Positions 1 to 5,730 of a stretch of 6,301 nt of DNA are shown here, in pieces. Every line of letters starts with the position of its first letter. The stretch's first letter is position 1. The stretch comes from Puniceicoccales bacterium (GTDB lineage Bacteria; Verrucomicrobiota; Verrucomicrobiia; Opitutales; UBA953): contig JAITPT010000220.1 in NCBI GenBank assembly GCA_031289285.1, positions 1 through 6,301 on the forward strand, in the 5' to 3' direction. Under the pieces are notes generated by a model. The model saw only the letters and a list, made by a program, of their open reading frames with translations. It had not been told where the DNA came from and ran no database searches. The position numbers and the translations under genes are program-made.

Positions 1-128
1 TCCGCTCGCAGCAAAACGATCTTCGCTCGCCTGACCATGCGTTGCTCCGAAGTGCTCTTGCGCACCAATGCTTCAAGCTCGGCGCGTTGTTCAGGTGTGA
101 GTGCAAGTGTGCGTATGGGGCGTGACAT
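1..128 (-). CDS. IS630-family transposase, N-terminal fragment (continues past the left edge)
   Basis: The minus strand from the ATG at 128-126 stays open to the window edge and gives 42 residues beginning MSRPIRTLALTPEQRAELEA and ending AKIVLLRA. The pattern LTPEQRAELEALVR, then a short spacer, then QRMVRRAKIVLL is the typical start of IS630-family (Tc1/mariner-like DDE) transposases, the first helices of the N-terminal helix-turn-helix DNA-binding region. The catalytic DDE domain would lie to the left, so intactness cannot be judged. A weak GAGGTG ribosome-binding candidate lies at 151-146, rather far from the ATG. The element end, with its terminal inverted repeat and TA target site, should lie between about 129 and 190, immediately before the tandem array. 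I cannot define it without the other end. Confidence 0.78.
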   Translation of the reverse strand, partial: MSRPIRTLALTPEQRAELEALVRKSTSEQRMVRRAKIVLLRA

Positions 129-175
129 ACACGTCAAAAAACATACACCTCGGTTTTTGTCGAGCGAGTTAGGAG

Positions 176-226
176 ACACTACACTTACGGAGTGCCGTGG
201 CAGGCGAAAAACGGGCACTGTCGCCA
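176..226. repeat. Decayed partial unit at the left end of the 145-bp array
   Basis: Positions 190-226 begin GAGTGCCGTGGCAG. They line up with the last ~38 bases of the full units (GAGTGCAGTGGCAG...) with many substitutions and one missing base. Similarity fades to the left of about 176. The half-unit lies between the IS630 fragment and the intact units. It is either the oldest, most diverged copy or one cut by the insertion. Confidence 0.45.
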
Positions 227-830
227 CTTTTGCCGCCGCCGCAATCTCACGACACACAATAAAGTGCCAGACGCTTTTTCATTTGACTCCCGATTTTCCG
301 GTCGGCACGGGCTGAATGCGCACCACCCTTGTTGAGTGCAGTGGCAGAACGAAGAAGCAGCACCGACCCCGCTTTTGCCGCCGCCGCAACCTCACGAAAC
401 ACAATAAAGTGCCAGACGCTTTTTCATTTGACTCCCGATTTTCCGGTCGGCACGGGCTGAATGCGCACCACCCTTATTGAGTGCAGTAGCAGAACGAGGA
501 AGCAGCACCAACACCACTTTTGCCGCCGCCGCAACCTCACGAAACACAATAAAGTGCCAGACGCTTTTTCATTTGACTCCCGATTTTCCGGTCGGCACGG
601 GCTGGCTGCGCACCACCCTTATTGAGTGCAGTGGCAGAACGAGGAAGCAGCACCAACACCACTTTTGCCGCCGCCGCAATCTCACGACACACAATAAAGT
701 GCCAGACGCTTTTTCATTTGACTCCCGATTTTCCGGTCGGCACGGGCTGAATGCGCACCACCCTTATTGAGTGCAGTGGCAGAACGAGGAAGCAGCACCA
801 ACAACACTTTTGCCGCCGCCGCAACTTCAC
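227..830. repeat. Tandem array of 145-bp units (four full, one partial)
   Basis: The landmark CTTTTGCCGCCGCCGCAA starts at 227, 372, 517, 662 and 807, an exact 145-bp period. The fifth copy stops matching at about 830. A 57-bp stretch in each unit (258-314, 403-459, 548-604, 693-749) is identical in all four, while the rest carries scattered substitutions. The period is not a multiple of three, so the reading frame shifts from unit to unit and the array is not coding. Each unit has a short inverted pair, GTGCC...GGCAC, enclosing about 37 bases. There are no unique spacers, so this is not CRISPR. Function unknown; a minisatellite or amplified intergenic element is the plain reading. Confidence 0.95.
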
Positions 831-922
831 AATTACCAGTGTGTTCCGTCGCGCTCGTATCGCAGACTGTTAAGTTGTTTGGAGCATAGCGGCTCTTCAG
901 ATGCGTGCTTCATGCACACGCA

Positions 923-1009
923 GCAGACTTAGCAGTCTGCGGGACTGTCGCGGAGTCTCCCGCCGCCTCGAAAGCGGTGTCGGCGGGCGCGGAGATGAAC
1001 TCCGCGCCC
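923..1009. repeat. Cluster of stacked GC-rich hairpins (palindromic repeat element)
   Basis: Three perfect stems follow one another: 923-929 pairs with 934-940 (GCAGACT, loop TAGC); 959-965 pairs with 981-987 (CCCGCCG/CGGCGGG), with an alternative inner stem 963-966/974-977; and 985-994 pairs with 1000-1009 (10 bp, GGGCGCGGAG, loop ATGAA). The last is too stable to be expected by chance. No T-tract follows, so it is not a standard terminator. It could be a REP/MITE-like dispersed palindromic element or structure in a long folA leader. Confidence 0.6.
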
Positions 1010-1060
1010 TCTGCCACCGCACTCCAAAAGGGCAAAAGGCGACCCACGGAACTCTCCGAG

Positions 1061-1070
1061 CCCCCCCCCC
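1061..1070. repeat. Homopolymer C10 tract
   Basis: Ten consecutive C residues lie in the non-coding region upstream of folA. Such tracts are prone to slippage and to sequencing error, so the exact length should be treated with caution. Confidence 0.9.
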
Positions 1071-1078
1071 AAGACCAA

Positions 1079-1103
1079 TTCTCATTGAGAAACGCGATGA
1101 GAA
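1079..1103. promoter_or_regulatory. Inverted repeat upstream of folA
   Basis: TTCTCAT (1079-1085) is repeated inverted as ATGAGAA (1097-1103) with 11 bases between. Within it TTCTCATTGAGAA (1079-1091) is also a near-perfect palindrome. This could be an operator half-site pair or a small hairpin in the folA leader. No recognised regulator motif is claimed. Confidence 0.25.
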
Positions 1104-1218
1104 GGGAAACGTTTTTTTCCACCGACGACGCAGATATGAAGCGCGAAGGGCAAAGAGCGAGAAGGCGGAGAGAGTTTCGAGGTTGCCGGAAAAAGAGACG
1201 AAACTATGAAAACCCCAG

Positions 1219-1854
1219 ATGAGCCAATTTGAAAAACCAAGTGCGGGAACAGAAGTCCCGCCGTTAACGCGCCCGCTTTACGCAATCGCGGCAATGGCAA
1301 AAAACAGAGTCATCGGCTGCGCAAACCGACTTCCGTGGCGCTTGCCAGAGGACTTCAAATTTTTCAAACAAACCACCATCGGCCATGTGCTCCTCATGGG
1401 GCGCAAAACATTTGAGTCTATCGGACGCCCCTTGCCCAATCGGACAACCATCGTGCTCAGCCGACAAACACCACCCGTTGCCTCGGTGGGCGGCGTGGAC
1501 GTAATGGACAGTCTGGACATGGTGCCCCCCGCGCCCACGCCCGCCGCTCCCGCCGTCCCTGCCCCACTGCCCTCCCCTCCCTCCAGCGCCACTTCGCTTT
1601 ACTGGTTGTCTGACTGGTCGCAGGTGCTGGCGGTGGAGCCGGAGAAAAAACTTTTTCTCGCGGGCGGTGCCCAACTTTACGCCGAGATGTTGCCCCTGTG
1701 CGCCGTTTTGTTTTTGACGCATGTCGAAGCCGAGCCGGAGGGCGACGCATTTTTCCCCGATTACCGCCGCTGGTTTGACGACGGCGAAGTTCTCATAAAG
1801 TCCCCCGAAAGCACCCCGCCGTTCACCATTCGACGCCACCTCCGTCTGCCCTAA
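1219..1854 (+). CDS. folA: Dihydrofolate reductase with a Pro/Ala-rich internal insertion
   Basis: This enzyme reduces dihydrofolate to tetrahydrofolate with NADPH in the cytoplasm, supplying one-carbon cofactors for thymidylate and purine synthesis. The family signature is clear over 211 residues: YAIAAMAKNRVIG (21-33), LPWRLPEDFKFFK (38-50) with the substrate-binding acid at Asp45, VLLMGRKTFESIGRPLPNR (57-75), TIVLSR (77-82) and the NADPH-binding FLAGGAQLY (146-154). Family members are usually near 160 residues. The excess is an ~18-residue N-terminal extension and a low-complexity insertion at about 100-127 (VPPAPTPAAPAVPAPLPS). The insertion falls between the early beta strands and the helix SDWSQVLAV, a surface position that need not harm the fold. 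No clear Shine-Dalgarno precedes the ATG; starting at Met26 would lose the first beta strand. It appears to be transcribed alone: a 202-bp gap follows and no thyA is present. Confidence 0.93.
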   Translation: MSQFEKPSAGTEVPPLTRPLYAIAAMAKNRVIGCANRLPWRLPEDFKFFKQTTIGHVLLMGRKTFESIGRPLPNRTTIVLSRQTPPVASVGGVDVMDSLDMVPPAPTPAAPAVPAPLPSPPSSATSLYWLSDWSQVLAVEPEKKLFLAGGAQLYAEMLPLCAVLFLTHVEAEPEGDAFFPDYRRWFDDGEVLIKSPESTPPFTIRRHLRLP

Positions 1855-1855
1855 A

Positions 1856-1889
1856 CCGAAGAACTGCCATTCTTAGGTTAAACCTTCGG
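1856..1889 (+). terminator. Weak hairpin just after folA
   Basis: CCGAAG (1856-1861), starting one base after the folA stop codon, pairs with CTTCGG (1884-1889) across 22 bases, and a short inner AAC/GTT pairing is possible. No T-run follows, so intrinsic termination is doubtful. The position right after folA is the main argument. Confidence 0.25.
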
Positions 1890-1995
1890 AAATTCACAAA
1901 ACTCATCTGTTCCAAAATTTTGCACAACCGCACCACCCAAAAGCTAAATCCGTGTAAAAAAACACAGTTTTCCCTTGCCGCATAAGTTCAAAACA

Positions 1996-2024
1996 TTGTC
2001 ATTGCCAAAAAACGCCCTCATAAC
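1996..2024 (+). promoter_or_regulatory. Candidate sigma-70-type promoter for the three-gene operon
   Basis: TTGTCA (1996-2001, five of six to TTGACA), 17 bases, then CATAAC (2019-2024, four of six to TATAAT). It lies in an AT-rich gap that contrasts with the GC-rich genes. Initiation near 2031 would give a leader of about 26 nt carrying the ribosome-binding site. It is predicted from consensus only. Confidence 0.35.
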
Positions 2025-2037
2025 TACGCACAAAAAT

Positions 2038-2043
2038 AAGGGA
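2038..2043 (+). promoter_or_regulatory. Ribosome-binding site for the 2057 gene
   Basis: AAGGGA sits 13 bases before the ATG at 2057. It is the only clear Shine-Dalgarno-like site for the operon, because the two downstream genes begin within ATGA overlaps and lack their own. Confidence 0.5.
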
Positions 2044-2056
2044 AAATACGCAACAC

Positions 2057-4192
2057 ATGTCTCACACGAAACATTACCAATCGCGCCTAACCGCCGTCTA
2101 TAACCACCTGACATATTCTTGGCGGCTACCATTTGAGCCGGGGCATTACTTGGATATGCTGGTGCTGTCTTTCGTCGGCCTGTTCGCCCTCTGGGTCTCG
2201 TGGAACTTCGGAGGGATGACACCAGACGCGCTACCGTTCGCCGCACGCCTCATCGCGATTGCGCTGGGCATCCACCTGTTCACGCTGGCCCGCCGTTCAA
2301 ACGAGGGCTTCGGTGTGCAGGTCGGAATTTTTATTTTCCTCCCGTGGATTTTTTGGCTGCTGCTCGATTCCTTTTTTTTCAGCCCCAAGCCCTGGCTCGC
2401 GGAACACTCGCTCATCGTCAACCTCATGGTCGTCGGCGTGTTCATCCTCTCGCTCTACCACCTAAGGCACCCGTGGTTCAAATGGCTTGTCGGCGGTGTC
2501 ATCGCAGCCTTCGTGTGCCTGACGTGCGCGGCCTCGCTGGGGCGCGATGTCCGCCTCTTCGCGTGGCTCATCGGGCGGCTTCAGACTGAAGACATAGCAC
2601 CGCTCACCGGAGTCTTCGGCTCGACAGCTGGCGCAGGCGCGGCACTGCTGATGGTATTTTTTCCCTGCTGTGCTATCACGTTCGGCTACCGCTGGAGATA
2701 CTGGCAACGCTGGCTCTGCGCGGCCCTCGCGCTCGTCGCGCTCATCGGCATCCTCGCTACTTTTCACCTCGGCGTCCTCGGCGGATTTTTCGTGGGCGGC
2801 GCGTTGCTGGCGTTTTTTGTGATACGCGAATGGCCAGCCCGCATCGCCTTCATTCTCGCGGCAGCGGCACTCGCGGTGTTTTTCGCACAGTGGGCGCAGA
2901 ACGACGTCGGCACATTGACGGCAATTTTTTCAGACGATTTGCAAACTGCCCGCGACGCTGCCGCGCTCGCTGGCACAGCAGGCGACTGCCTCGGCAAATC
3001 GCCCCTGCAAGGCGCGGGGACAGGCGGCTTCGCGGCGGCCTTCGAGTTTTCTCGCCCAGCACGTTGGACGACGAACCCCGCGACACCCGGCTCGCTGCCG
3101 CTGGTGGTCTTCGCAGAACACGGGCTGGTCGGCGGCCTATTTCTCTTTGCGCCGATGCTGTGCCTCTGGGGCTGCGCCGCGTGGCGTTGCCTACGGTCTC
3201 CAGTTTATGAGTCGGTCGAGAAACCCATCGTCGTCATGAAGCACGACAAAAACGGTTCTCGCTATCGCGTCGAAAAGTTTGCGCACCGCCCCCCTATGCC
3301 CACCCGCCGCCTGTGGCTGGGCAGTGTGCTCGCGGGCACCGCCGCCGCCGCCACCGTGCTGCTTGTTGACTACCCAGGGCCAATGCCCGCCACCGCCTGC
3401 CTCTTCGCACTCCTCGGTGCCTCGCTCCTGCGCGTCACCGACTTCGCGCCTCTTCACGCCACGCCCGGTCCCATCGTGCGCTACACCTTGTTCGCCGCCA
3501 CCGCCGTCGCGCCCACGCTCTGGCTCCTGTGGACACTCGCGCCGCTGCGCTCCGCCAAGCTCACCGCCATCGCCGCCGAGACCCTCGCGCCCCTGCTGCC
3601 GGACATCACCGTCGGCGGCGCAACCGCCCCGGGCGGCGACGCCCTCCGCTCCCATGCGGCGTGGAGAGTCTCCGCCGCCGAAGACGACGCGCTCGCCGCC
3701 ATCCGCGACAACCCATCCAACGGCGATGCGTGGAACCTGCTCGCCACCGCGAAACTCTGCCAGTTCATCCGCCTGCCCGACGGCGGCAAGCTCGCCGGCG
3801 AGGCACTCTTCGCGGCAGACGAGGCACTGCGCCACGCCCCCGACGAACACAACTTCCACCTCACCCGCGCCGCCGCCTTGCGCGCAGGCGGTCAGCCGAG
3901 GGAAGCACTCGCCGCCTTACAACAAGCGCGCGAACTTGCGCCGCGAAACATCATCACGCTCACCACACTTGCCAACGCGTTCTCGCAACTTTCGGACGGC
4001 TCGCCCGAATGGCGCGGACGCGAACGCACACTCTGGGAGACCGCCAACAAACTTTACCCGGGCAACAAAATCATCCAGCGTGGCTTCGCCTCCGCCGCCC
4101 TGATAGGCTCCACGCCACCGCCCGCCAACACAACACCACCGCCGCCAACACCTCCAAGGCTAACACCAACGCCAACGCCGTCACCGCCATGA
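2057..4192 (+). CDS. O-antigen-ligase/Wzy-like polytopic membrane protein with TPR-like C-terminus
   Basis: This is a 711-residue inner-membrane protein. About 12 hydrophobic segments run from residue ~33 to ~493 (for example 33-50, 88-105, 118-133, 218-255, 262-278, 347-375, 418-436, 473-493). A periplasmic-type loop at 313-360 reads GKSPLQGAGTGGF, then SLPLVVFAEHGLVGG, matching the spacing of the WaaL/Wzy (O-antigen ligase) motif G.G.G.F...L..E.GL.G. The HN pair that normally precedes the leucines is absent (PGS instead), so ligase activity is uncertain. Residues 539-665 are soluble and helical with TPR-like repeats (clearest at 600-632, around AAALRAGGQPREALAALQQA). A Pro/Thr-rich tail (686-711) ends the protein. 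The ATG follows AAGGGA, and the stop overlaps the next start as ATGA. It probably acts in envelope glycan export or assembly; the substrate cannot be told. Confidence 0.7.
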   Translation: MSHTKHYQSRLTAVYNHLTYSWRLPFEPGHYLDMLVLSFVGLFALWVSWNFGGMTPDALPFAARLIAIALGIHLFTLARRSNEGFGVQVGIFIFLPWIFWLLLDSFFFSPKPWLAEHSLIVNLMVVGVFILSLYHLRHPWFKWLVGGVIAAFVCLTCAASLGRDVRLFAWLIGRLQTEDIAPLTGVFGSTAGAGAALLMVFFPCCAITFGYRWRYWQRWLCAALALVALIGILATFHLGVLGGFFVGGALLAFFVIREWPARIAFILAAAALAVFFAQWAQNDVGTLTAIFSDDLQTARDAAALAGTAGDCLGKSPLQGAGTGGFAAAFEFSRPARWTTNPATPGSLPLVVFAEHGLVGGLFLFAPMLCLWGCAAWRCLRSPVYESVEKPIVVMKHDKNGSRYRVEKFAHRPPMPTRRLWLGSVLAGTAAAATVLLVDYPGPMPATACLFALLGASLLRVTDFAPLHATPGPIVRYTLFAATAVAPTLWLLWTLAPLRSAKLTAIAAETLAPLLPDITVGGATAPGGDALRSHAAWRVSAAEDDALAAIRDNPSNGDAWNLLATAKLCQFIRLPDGGKLAGEALFAADEALRHAPDEHNFHLTRAAALRAGGQPREALAALQQARELAPRNIITLTTLANAFSQLSDGSPEWRGRERTLWETANKLYPGNKIIQRGFASAALIGSTPPPANTTPPPPTPPRLTPTPTPSPP

Positions 4193-4449
4193 TACTCGAC
4201 AACCACCGCCGCATCACAAAAAAACACATCATCGCCGCAATCCTCGCGCTCATCCTCGGCGGGCTTTTCCTGCCGCCGCTGCCGCGTGGTCCGAAGACGG
4301 GCACTGTTTTCACGGACACGCCTCCGATGCTCTCCGCCAAGCAGCTTCCGTTCATGCTCTACGCGCCAGCAGACCCGACAGTGCCGGTGGACAAGCACGA
4401 AGCGGTCAGCGAACAATACTACACTGCCGATGTGAACGCCCCGCCATGA
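4189..4449 (+). CDS. Small single-pass membrane protein, unknown function (86 aa)
   Basis: This reads as MILDNHRRITKKHIIAAILA, continuing into LILGGLFLPPLP. A basic N-terminus is followed by one hydrophobic helix (about 14-30), then a ~55-residue polar tail ending TADVNAPP, probably periplasmic. I recognise no family. The start is the ATG at 4189 because ATGA overlaps the upstream stop (4190-4192), and the end overlaps the next ATG in the same way (4446-4449). The same frame is open far upstream, but that part is antisense-like shadow inside the 711-residue gene. Tight coupling on both sides argues for a real gene. It may be an accessory subunit linking the ligase-like and BatD-like proteins; that role is inferred from position only. 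Confidence 0.72.
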   Translation: MILDNHRRITKKHIIAAILALILGGLFLPPLPRGPKTGTVFTDTPPMLSAKQLPFMLYAPADPTVPVDKHEAVSEQYYTADVNAPP

Positions 4450-5543
4450 CAGCACACTTCAAGCCCGCGTTTGCCGTCGCCGCGCTACTCCTACTCGCGC
4501 CCGCCGTCGCCGACGCACAAAGTGCCCGCTGGGAAATCGCTGGCGGTGTGCTTGCCGCTGGCACGGAGAACACCCTTCGCCTCGTCTTCGAGGACTGCGA
4601 ACCAGATTTCAGAAAACTCGTCCCGCCCAAAGTCGCAGGCCTCGAATGGGGCAAACCGCGAATTATCGCCGCGCAGCCAGACATGCCCAGCGACAACGCG
4701 AGCGGAGGCTTAGCACAAGTAAAAACGTTTCGTTGCGAATTTTCGGTGCGAGTGGACGCACCTGTCGGCGCGGTGCTCACGCTTCCCGCCTTCGAGACCC
4801 CCGCCTCCGGCGAAACCGTAATTGTCCCCGCAGTAACATTTATCGTGGAAATCGCGAAAGCCCCGAAGCCCGCACCGCCGCCAACAACACCTGCAACACC
4901 GGCACCGCCAGCAACAAAAAAAGCCGCACCCACACCGCCGCCCGCGCCAACAAAAAACTCCGTCGCGCCGCCACCCGCAACGCCGCCGCCCGCACCAAGT
5001 CCACTCAGTCCACCACGTCCACCGCCCCCCACACCCGCGCCTGCGGAGATTCCGCCACCACCCGCGCCAACACCGCCGACGCCCACACCGACACCACCCG
5101 CGCCAACGCCGCCGCCCGCACCACCACCGCCCGCACCCACCACCGCTGTTCCGCCCGCCGCCAACCACACACAAACTCTTCTCATGGCGGGTAGCGTTTT
5201 GGCATTTTTCGGAGTGCTTACATTTGCGCTTTTCCGTTTTGCCGCGCATCTCCGCAACCCACGCCGCGCCGCCAAGCGCCGTTTGCGAGAGACACTCCGC
5301 AAACTCAAAACTCTCGGCAATTCCGCTGCCTCCGATGCCCGCCTTCGCATGTTGTTACGCGAATGGCAATGTGCCGTCGCTGCCGCGCACGGGCTTGACG
5401 CCGCTGCTCCCGATGCCCGCAAATTGCCGGATGTTCGCTGGTATTCGCTTTGGCGCGAAGCGGAGAACATCCTTTCCCGCCGCGCCACAACTCTTGGTGC
5501 CGACTGGATCTCCAAAGCCCGTGAAGCACTCTCCAAGCTGTAA
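4446..5543 (+). CDS. BatD-like membrane-anchored protein with a long proline-rich linker
   Basis: This 365-residue protein is the last gene of the operon. Order: signal peptide (1-24, core AVAALLLLAPAVA, likely cut after ADA); a beta-rich Ig-like domain (about 28-136) with TLRLVFEDC, then KTFRCEFSVRVDAPVGAVLT, then LPAFETP; a Pro/Ala/Thr linker of about 100 residues (138-240); one transmembrane helix (about 244-266, TLLMAGSVLAFFGVLTFALF); and a basic, helical cytoplasmic tail (267-365). The layout (secreted Ig domain, late membrane helix, helical tail) and the phrase pattern resemble BatD/oxygen-tolerance proteins, although these often carry more Ig domains. Bat proteins usually work with MoxR ATPases and von Willebrand A proteins, absent here. 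The ATG overlaps the previous stop (ATGA) and has no ribosome-binding site of its own. The family call is moderate; the topology is firm. Confidence 0.62.
   Translation: MTAHFKPAFAVAALLLLAPAVADAQSARWEIAGGVLAAGTENTLRLVFEDCEPDFRKLVPPKVAGLEWGKPRIIAAQPDMPSDNASGGLAQVKTFRCEFSVRVDAPVGAVLTLPAFETPASGETVIVPAVTFIVEIAKAPKPAPPPTTPATPAPPATKKAAPTPPPAPTKNSVAPPPATPPPAPSPLSPPRPPPPTPAPAEIPPPPAPTPPTPTPTPPAPTPPPAPPPPAPTTAVPPAANHTQTLLMAGSVLAFFGVLTFALFRFAAHLRNPRRAAKRRLRETLRKLKTLGNSAASDARLRMLLREWQCAVAAAHGLDAAAPDARKLPDVRWYSLWREAENILSRRATTLGADWISKAREALSKL
4860..5165 (+). repeat. Proline-rich low-complexity coding segment
   Basis: This encodes residues 139-240 of the BatD-like protein, dominated by PPPAPTP, TPTPTPP and similar runs built from CCG/CCA/CCC, GCG/GCA and ACA/ACC codons. 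It probably forms an extended polyproline arm across the periplasm. On the opposite strand it produces spurious Gly-rich frames. Such DNA is prone to slippage, so the linker length may vary between strains. Confidence 0.85.
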
Positions 5544-5570
5544 CCCTAAAAAAAGCGGCAACCCCTTTTT

Positions 5571-5592
5571 TGACAGGATGAACAGGATGAAA
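5571..5592. repeat. Dispersed-type ACAGGATGA repeat
   Basis: GACAGGATGAACAGGATGAA contains the 9-mer ACAGGATGA twice with a 10-base step (5573-5581 and 5583-5591) and follows a T6 run (5566-5571). Similar short ACAGGAT(G/T)A repeats are, from memory, common in intergenic DNA of Verrucomicrobiota and other phyla. Upstream, AAAAAAG (5549-5555) could pair with CTTTTTT (5565-5571), but the A-T stem is too weak to call a terminator for the operon. Confidence 0.55.
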
Positions 5593-5730
5593 AAGATTCC
5601 TCACTGTTTTGAGTGGGAACTCGGACGCCGTCGGCCCCGCATGGTGCAAGATGTGCATAACTGGGGGAGGGGGGAGGGTAGCGCAGCGAAACCTCCGACC
5701 CGCCGCCCACCCGCAACAAAGTCCCGCAGC
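5593..5730. other. Non-coding G-rich/structured stretch before the right array
   Basis: I see no gene. It contains a G-rich tract at 5663-5678 (runs of 5, 6 and 3 G separated by single A) and a small hairpin, CCCG (5723-5726) with CGGG (5730-5733). GGAGG (5673-5677) can also pair with CCTCC (5692-5696). The segment may be another dispersed intergenic element or the 3' end of the operon transcript. Nothing here fixes a function. Confidence 0.5.

Larger units (their letters stand above)
831..1218. other. Non-coding stretch between the left array and folA
   Basis: I see no convincing gene here. Overlapping open frames on both strands give Arg-rich, family-less peptides. The stretch contains a cluster of GC-rich hairpins (923-1009), a C10 tract (1061-1070), an inverted repeat (1079-1103) and a purine-rich segment (about 1137-1200) just before folA. 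The 1107-1200 part resembles degenerate GA-rich intergenic repeats that I recall from Verrucomicrobiota and Planctomycetota, but this is memory rather than a match. No clear sigma-70 promoter for folA stands out. Confidence 0.6.

Noticed and set aside
37..315. 92-residue plus-strand frame at the left edge
   Set aside because: It runs antisense to the recognisable IS630 transposase start and into the repeat array.
477..770. 97-residue frame inside the left array
   Set aside because: It is built only from repeat sequence; the 145-bp period shifts frame each unit, so the peptide repeats itself in different frames.
227..830. Integron attC sites
   Set aside because: No R-box/L-box pairs, no cassettes between the units and no integrase.
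901..1222. Overlapping 102- and 105-residue frames and their minus-strand counterparts upstream of folA
   Set aside because: Arg-rich, mutually overlapping, cross the hairpin cluster and C10 tract, and match no family.
1264..1839. 191-residue minus-strand frame opposite folA
   Set aside because: A shadow of a clear dihydrofolate reductase gene in GC-rich DNA.
3529..4188. Long upstream extension of the 86-residue gene
   Set aside because: This part overlaps the TPR region of the 711-residue gene and reads as Arg-rich nonsense; the ATGA overlap at 4189 marks the real start.
4406..5536. 376-residue minus-strand Gly-rich frame
   Set aside because: The complement of the proline linker gives artificial Gly runs. 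The plus strand has a signal peptide, membrane helix and coupled start.
5549..5571. A-run/T-run pair as a terminator for the operon
   Set aside because: The stem is almost all A-T and is followed by no independent T-tract; too weak to call.
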